DNA of 64,000 nucleotides from Ceratodon purpureus. Its lineage: Eukaryota; Streptophyta; Bryopsida; Pseudoditrichales; Ditrichaceae. The notes under the pieces are model-generated. The model searched no databases. It was not told the origin of the DNA and saw only the letters and a program-made list of their open reading frames with translations. Shown piece by piece: positions 57,706 through 64,000 of the stretch. The DNA is taken from contig CM026426.1 of NCBI GenBank assembly GCA_014871385.1, positions 55,733,375 to 55,797,374 of the forward strand, given 5' to 3'. The translations under genes and the position numbers were made by a program. Position 1 is the stretch's first letter. Every line of letters begins with the position of its first letter.

Positions 57706-60021
57706 TTCTTCTGATAATATTATTCGCAGTTCTTAACTGATGTCTGTTACGGGAATAAAGAGCATTGTATTCAGGTTTGGAAATCCTACGCCTATTGGAC
57801 AATTGAAACCAGGTTGAAATGATACAGTTCTTGTTTCAGAGTGGATTACTCGGACTGAATGTTTTGTCTCCGAATGCATGCATAGTGATATTCAACAGCA
57901 AGCATTTCTAAATCCTATTTTTAATTGCACTGGTGATTTCCTGGACGGTCCGTAATTGGAACAAATGTCGATCCGCATTCGCATCCCCTGACATGCACTG
58001 TGATACCCGGAGGAAAGAACATACCCATATAGAAAGATGAATCACCGTAACTAGGCGGTTATCAATCGATTAAAGACAGGTCAGGGTATACTATTTTAGC
58101 ACCGGGTAACAATAATTAGCTAAATCCTACGCGGATATGAACCCTAAACCGGTTATCTGCACATCCAAGGATATAAATCTCACATCCAGATATTGTCGAC
58201 GTACCCGGTGACAAAGGGGACCACCATCTGACCGACTCCGGACATACACGGAAAGCAACCTCAACCAGGGTATCTTTGACCGGAATTTGACATTCACCAA
58301 GGATTAAAACTTCTGCGACAGAATGACCATCCGCGGGTATTCCATCTACCTTCATCCTCCGTCGAAAAAATACCAGTGGGGGTAGAAAATCTCAAGCTAA
58401 TCCTGATCTTTACTTCGTGGACCCACCTCTGACAAGGACCCACACGTCTCCCACGCTTTCCACAGCCCACTCAGACCTCGCACTATTCATTTCCGATTCC
58501 TCTGAAACGCACTTCAGACCCTCGACTGAGGCCTTCTCTCGTTCTTGAGGGCAGTTTCGAGGGAGAACGCGAGGGCTGCGACCTCTGTCCCACTAGTGAG
58601 AGGTCACAGGATATGGGTGCGCATGTGGGAGTCCAATCTACCGTCAAGGAAGATATTCAAAAGGCAAAGGAGGGTTGGAGTTGCTATGACATGGCGCAGT
58701 CCTAGTACAGTATAGGGCAGATAGGAGGGCCAAGGAATTTACAATGAATTCTGCGACGAAAGGGGGTCGGTGGGACCACGGGAGCCAGGGAACTTGCTAA
58801 TTTGGGGCAGACATTGGAGAGCCTTCAAGGCTGTCAAGCCACATGTCGTGCTGTAGAAGGGGATGCTGCCTGAGAGGGAGCGGATTTTGGAGTGGGAAGG
58901 GATGGGTTTTTTTTTTTTTTCCTTTTCTTTTCATCAAGGCCTTGAGAGAAAGATCCAGTCATGTGCAGGGGTTGCGATGGCAGGGGCCTCTGGAGGTGGC
59001 TCCTTGTAGCGCATTTAGGCCCGTACCCACTGCCCTCCACAGAAAAATTTCTCACATTTGACTGTTTTGCATGTATAAATTGTAATATTGTTTTTTTTTT
59101 TCTTTTGAAAATATTTTGAATTAGAAGTATACATATTGACTCATATAATCACCGTTTGGATTGGGTTGTTTGTGAAGTATGAGTTTTTAAAAATTTGAGA
59201 AGATAAAATTGGGCATGTGTTGTTGAAAACTCCCTAAATGTTGTTTTTTTTTGCCACAAATGTCACAATCATTCTTTACAACTTGCCAAGGAATATTAGG
59301 GGTTAACAAAATGGTAATGAAGACAAAGATAGTGATTTGACAAAGCTAATTCTCACGGTACAGTAGAAGAGGTTGTAGACTTTAAAGATGTAGGTAATGT
59401 TCTTTAAACTTTGAAGAATGTTTGCTTCCAAAAAAAAAAAAAAACTTTGAAGAATGTTTTTGGAGCAAGGACTCAATGGCAAATTGCTAGTTTTTCAATC
59501 ATGTTTTTTGGTCGGTTTTGAAGCATCAGAGAAGGAAGTACAATCTTGGCGCATAGCATAAACCCGCCACATATTATCGATTCATTTTTTTTGACAGACT
59601 CAGACGAAAAATGAATATGTATTTTGTAATTTCATCTATTTTTTCTATAAACGTTATGTATTGAGTTCTTCTAAGTATAATTTTTTATAAGTGTTACAAA
59701 CCATCTGCATCACCTTTTATAAGAGTTATGTGTTACTACAGTCTAAATGTTACTTGAAAGTATGCCCCCAAACCCTGACACTTATTGAGGTCTGACTCTA
59801 TCATATATGCTTTCAGCTATTTCCGTGTTTACAAATTGCTAGTTTTTCTGTGCCTTGAGATCTTCCACAGCATAATCTAAACTTCCATGGCGTGCAACAT
59901 GGCTTGCATGACATTCTTTGATTTGTTTGAAATTATATACTCTTGTCTTGCCAAGTAGTTAGCAATAGTCTCATATCTAGATTATTAGGTGATGCCTTGG
60001 AGGGTGGATAATTCTAAGAGC
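57706..60021. other. No recognisable gene
   Basis: A 79-codon minus frame (58355-58116) begins MKVDGIPADG and is unassigned. A T-run lies at about 58909-58920. The 58840-59060 stretch is GC-rich without a conserved frame. From 59070 the DNA is AT-rich. Confidence 0.4.
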
Positions 60022-60520
60022 TCATGGTGTTTTATTATTTATAGTTATTATCAAGAGATTTATGAAGATGCCACCCTTTGACTCACCCGGTGCTCCACGA
60101 CCCGTCATCCTCACTGCATCCCCTTGCTCGACATGTCCTTCCAAACCGGGCTCGACCTTAATGTTGTGCCATTCTTTGCCTCGGACGTCATCTTCCTCTT
60201 CCACTCCACGCACTTGGACTCGGCAATAGTCTTCCTTAGCTCCTCGAGCTTTATCATGTCCCAAGTATACCAACTCCTTTGTCGCTTCTTGATCTCTTCC
60301 CTAAACGCACACCAATTCATCCGACAACCATCTTCCTCGTACTCCAATGCTATCCCTACGGCAAACCTCACTACAATCAAGTTTGGATTCTCCTCCTCCC
60401 CATGTTGGTAGAGAATTGGGTGTATGACCACCAATCATGAAGGGTAGAACATTACTTCCCGCCTATTTGTAAGCCGTCACCTTCAAAACTCTTGCGCTTG
60501 TAATCGTGTCAGCCCACTTG
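60022..60520 (-). pseudogene. Truncated, internally deleted copy of the large RING-like protein gene
   Basis: 60434-60111 encodes HPILYQHGEEENPNLIVVRF and MNWCAFREEIKKRQRSWY, clearly the block at about 50470-50780 of the gene at 46725-51450. It continues in another frame at 60273-60060 (VEPGLEGHVEQGDAVR). Immediately 5', 60440-60540 matches that gene's 5' flank (about 51810-51870). About 1 kb of exon 1 is therefore missing. All finger and coiled-coil parts are absent. Confidence 0.8.
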
Positions 60521-60540
60521 AACATTAATTTACACGTTGC

Positions 60541-61330
60541 TAGTATACTCCAAGCTGCTAATTCTCTCCTATCCTAAACCTAATTGGTTAACTTAGTTAC
60601 CATTCTCAAATAAATCCCCAAAAAAATTAAAAAAATTAAAAAAATAAAATAAAATTACTTGTATGTTTAAACATATATGTGAATGTTTAAATTAATTTTC
60701 CTTGCTTAAGCAATGAAAATAAAAAATATGTAAAGTGTTTCCAGAAACTCAAAATAATTTATTTGCATATGGTTGAATTATCATAAGTACATCTAGTCAA
60801 TTTCTATTACAATGCATGAAAAAATCTCTCAAAGTAATATAAGATTTTTGAATTAAATTGGTCAAATAACTTTAAATAAATCTTGAACTTTGTTTTCATA
60901 CGTCTTTGTCGGAACATAGTTCCCCTGAATTCAATGCATACCGAAGCATAATGCTCTTATTAATTTGTTTCAAGTAATATAAAAAATGAACATTCAATTA
61001 TTACGTGGTCCTTACAAGTAATAATAATCACTCCATGCTAGTAACATGGAGTTAGCTAAACTTGAATAATTCATTTATATGAATTGAGATTGTGTTGTTG
61101 TATTATCTACCTTTTGATCCATCAAGCACAATAACACCATATTCGTTATTTTGGGAGATTTATCATCTCCCAAAATAATGCATTAGGTCAGGCTGAGTTA
61201 AAATGGGCACAATGGTCTCATACTTGGCAAGGAAAAGCTTATAAGCAATTTCCATTAATTTGGGACATGATCACACAGTACTAATGGGAAATGAAAGAAC
61301 GTAGTGGTTTACTAGAAATATTTGAAAAAA
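60541..61330. other. AT-rich non-coding DNA
   Basis: No conserved frame. A short inverted pair (ttttgggagat / atctcccaaaa) occurs at about 61150-61175. Confidence 0.45.
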
Positions 61331-61336
61331 TACAAG

Positions 61337-61985
61337 GTAGGTCGAACCACCCTAAATGAACATCATGCAAATAACAAGAAATGGACACAACGGATATGTT
61401 GGGAAAACTTATATTATATATATGTGTGGAAATACAATTTAGGTCGACACTCCTTAAATGTTGAATCCGTGACAGGCTCTTTCAGACCTGTACAAACAAT
61501 CAAGTTGTTCGACCAACATAGCTGCCTACAGTTTCCACGGTATGATATGCAATCAAAGAACATACGGACTTCAGTATAGTCCCATGCCAACAAATGTATG
61601 TTATCGGCTCTACTTCAGAAATTCAAACTAGGAACTTCAACGCTAGATGTTGTTTAGGTCGCCTCGACCTAAACGGCTGGTATGTGGCAGTACATATGAT
61701 ATAGAATCAACGCTTTAGGGTACTAAGTAAAAATCTACACGAAGAACTATAGGTGACCTGTTGGTATCCCGCACTCGTAAAGTACGAACTTCAACGCCAA
61801 ATGCAGTTTAGGTCGCCTCGACCTAAACTGCGGCCTATAATGTGGTACACATGATAAATAAAGAATGGACTGAAACACTTACGTAGTGTTCCCTCCAACA
61901 AAATATATGTAATTTGCTAGTATTCAAAACATAAATACGCTAGAACTAATACGCAATATGTCATTTAGGTCAACTCGAGCTAAAC
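61337..61985. repeat. ~155-bp repeats centred on a TTTAGGTCG hairpin
   Basis: 61652-61674 is GTTTAGGTCG-CCT-CGACCTAAAC, a hairpin with 10-bp arms. 61804-61830 is the same with 12-bp arms (CAGTTTAGGTCG). 61964-61984 is a decayed version. Centres are 154-156 bp apart, and each is preceded by gaacttcaacgc- or gaactaatacgc-like sequence. Fainter matches lie at about 61337 and 61439. The array sits just past the 3' end of the DUF7869-like gene. Confidence 0.75.
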
Positions 61986-62117
61986 ATCTACCTTTGTGTA
62001 GAAAACATAATGTTGGATGAAGGAACGAACGAAATTTCAGTTCAGTCGTCTTCAAACAAATATAAGCGATCTGACTAAATTCAGAACTTCAAGACTATCA
62101 ACTTGAAAGCTACATGT

Positions 62118-64000
62118 TTATTCAGAATCCGGAGAAACGAATCTCTCCAAGGAGGCCTTGATAATGTCCACTTGTTTGAATAGGATCTTCAGCGTTGGAT
62201 CCTTGCCAAGCCCCCGCTCGTTGACATTTTTTTCAACTTTTGATTTCCAAGCTGTTATGACTGCATCAGTACTCTGCCACGACTCGGGTACATCCTTCTC
62301 AAATGTCCAACGAAGTCTCCCATCCACATCCTAGCCGGTATAGAATTTCAAAACATCTTCTTCTCGGGAAATTGGACGGTAGAACTCTACTTGGATCGTG
62401 TTCGGGAGGTCAAGGTTCCAATTAGGGTCAGTCAAGGCCCTTGCAAGCCAGAAAGGACGATCGTCTTCATCGCAGGGTCGTAACGCTAAGAAGTACCCTG
62501 CAAAAAGGTCTCGCGCAACACGGAATGACGGTCCTGGGCGATCTCGTTTGTGACCAACAAAGTGATCATCCTCTGCGAACTCCTGGCGCAAAGTTCCATC
62601 TTCCTGAAACTCATCTTTGACGGAGTGAGCGAGCCGAGTGGATGGCCAAAAACCATGCTCCAAGGTGGGGACAGCATCAAAGGGGATGGAAAGAGCCTCT
62701 TTAACATCGTTCCAATAGTATGAGAGTGGCTCATAGATTCTTCTGGACTCCACTGAATCCGAAGATAGCCTCTCCCAATGATCAACAAAACCCGATAACC
62801 CCTAAATCACATCAAGCACGTGCCGCATCTCGCGAGGCGCCACGGCACCAGGAACACCACAGGGCTATAAAGATCGACCTTCTGAATCCTCCTTCCACAA
62901 CTTGATGCCACAACCATCTCCTTTTGGCAACCAGTCGTCGTCGTGACAGAAGATTTTATACTTCATGACTAGGCATCCTGAAGAATCTACATAGAATTTG
63001 AACTGATGAGCTTTAGTGTGACCCATTAACGTATCGTCGCCATCAAGCATCCACTCCGCGATGAATTTCTTGAATCTGGGACCTCCTGAATCAGATGCGG
63101 AATTGTTGGTACAGCTTCATTTTTCATGAAGGACTTCATGAGGATAGGTACTGTGGGGAAGTCCTCCCTCCGCAAAGCCATGCTCCATCGCCCGAAAATG
63201 GCATCAATATCGTCATGAGTATGGCCGACCAGCATGAAGTTCACGTACACTTCGCGAAACACTCGCTTTGCGATTAATAGGGACGAGAGTGCAAATACAA
63301 ATCTATTCTTGTTATCGCTGACAGCGTTATCCATTTGGACGTTCAGAATGGGAGGCAAAGGTTTTGCAGCAACACGTTCCTCAGGAGAAGGGCCAAGAGG
63401 ATCCAGACACATCTCTGAACCATGCAAAAGTGCGGCATACAATGGGTGGGACGGATTTTCTTGAAAGAGTTCCCTGGAGGTGGATTTAGGGGGTGACTCA
63501 AGATCCTGAAGGAGCTTTGCAAACGATCCAACCGTGTAATTAGCGTCGTGTGAGTAAATGTCAAGGCCATAATGGGCATAATGCTGATCCACATGCCCAT
63601 GAGCAAGCATTCCCATAACATCGAGAGGAAGCTTCATGAGACCGTCTAAGTCTTTGACCTTGTGGGATAAGGCCGGCGACGCCGTCTTGGAGTGGTCCAT
63701 CTTGTCATGCATAATTGTAAGAACTTCATGAGGAGTAGCCTTCGACGTGAATCGATTTAGGTAGTACAAGTCCCTATGCGCCATTGCAGAGTCATTGTGC
63801 AGCCTCATTTTCCTAGACCATAATAGAGACGCCTGAGAGCCTGTTGACGTCAACTTTTAGTGGGACTGGAACTCATCACATTTCAAGTAACGAGCGAAGT
63901 TGTCTCCTGCTCATTTGGCGTAATATTCTGGATAGCTAAGCCTCCTGATCTTGCTCAAGTTAGAAGCGGACGTAGGAGGCAATCCACAGTCCGCTAGATG
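62118..64000 (-). pseudogene. DUF7869-like (transposase-related) protein, 3' part; continues past the window
   Basis: From the window edge toward lower coordinates: MRLHNDSAMAHRDLYYLNRF, then IMHDKMDHSKTASPAL, MLAHGHVDQHYAHYG and LNVQMDNAVSDNKNRFVFAL. Next comes VNFMLVGHTHDDIDAIFGRW. This D-N-x3-DNKNR plus GHTH-x-DID pattern is the DUF7869 signature, an RNase H-fold domain thought to derive from transposases. Near 63075 one base appears missing, and the frame continues as KFIAEWMLDGDDTLMGH (to about 62880). An intron ending at GATTTAG (about 62803) leads to FYRPISREEDVLKFYTG, an in-frame TAG at 62331, and a final segment to TAA at 62118. Another in-frame TAA (about 63860) and a TGA lie upstream. 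Decayed, or error-bearing. Confidence 0.75.

Overview
The window looks like nuclear DNA of a streptophyte: a land plant or a charophyte-type green alga, most likely an early-diverging lineage. GT-AG introns interrupt conserved ORFs. The plant-type CACTA transposase (TNP2 with DUF4218 and DUF4216), a plant MULE transposase and a plant SUVR-type SET methyltransferase point to Streptophyta. Merlin, piggyBac and DUF7869-like elements alongside them are unusual for a typical angiosperm. I cannot name the species. Almost everything is mobile DNA, much of it nested and decayed.

Layout. 1-0.9 kb: AT-rich low complexity. 2.5-6.7 kb: a decayed MULE transposase with a ~600-bp direct repeat and many GCACTAC motifs. 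7.1-23.3 kb: CACTA-like assemblage A, with an En/Spm-type second protein (here 'Y'), a tRNA-like SINE candidate, a gene broken by a 37-bp duplication, a coiled-coil protein ('X'), a Cys-rich protein ('Z') and a TNP2 transposase. The first TNP2 exon is split by a 3.27-kb Merlin element with a 9-bp target duplication. 23.9-25.3 kb: a non-autonomous Mutator-like element with 278-bp terminal repeats and a 9-bp target duplication. 25.5-26.9 kb: a piggyBac transposase without its catalytic core. 29-39.2 kb: CACTA-like assemblage B (X, TNP2, an RNase H1 hybrid-binding/viroplasmin-like protein, Z). 40.8-44.3 kb: a two-exon DDE-like transposase of a family I cannot name, in GTAC-rich flanks. 45.3-46.5 kb: the catalytic half of a SUVR-type histone methyltransferase with a nonsense codon at a conserved Trp. 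46.7-51.5 kb: a two-exon, roughly 1,240-residue protein with a RING-like finger. 54.7-57.7 kb: a third assemblage (C), represented by Y alone. 60.0-60.5 kb: a truncated copy of the 46.7-51.5 kb gene. 61.3-64 kb: hairpin repeats beside a DUF7869-like gene that runs off the window.

How the parts relate. In A and B the TNP2 gene is divergent from the Cys-rich gene Z, and both assemblages carry an X gene. A and C carry Y. This suggests one lineage of multi-gene CACTA elements with accessory proteins not found in textbook En/Spm. I did not find their terminal repeats. Nearly every long gene carries a nonsense codon or frameshift, so the window is either decaying repeat DNA, a draft with homopolymer errors, or both.
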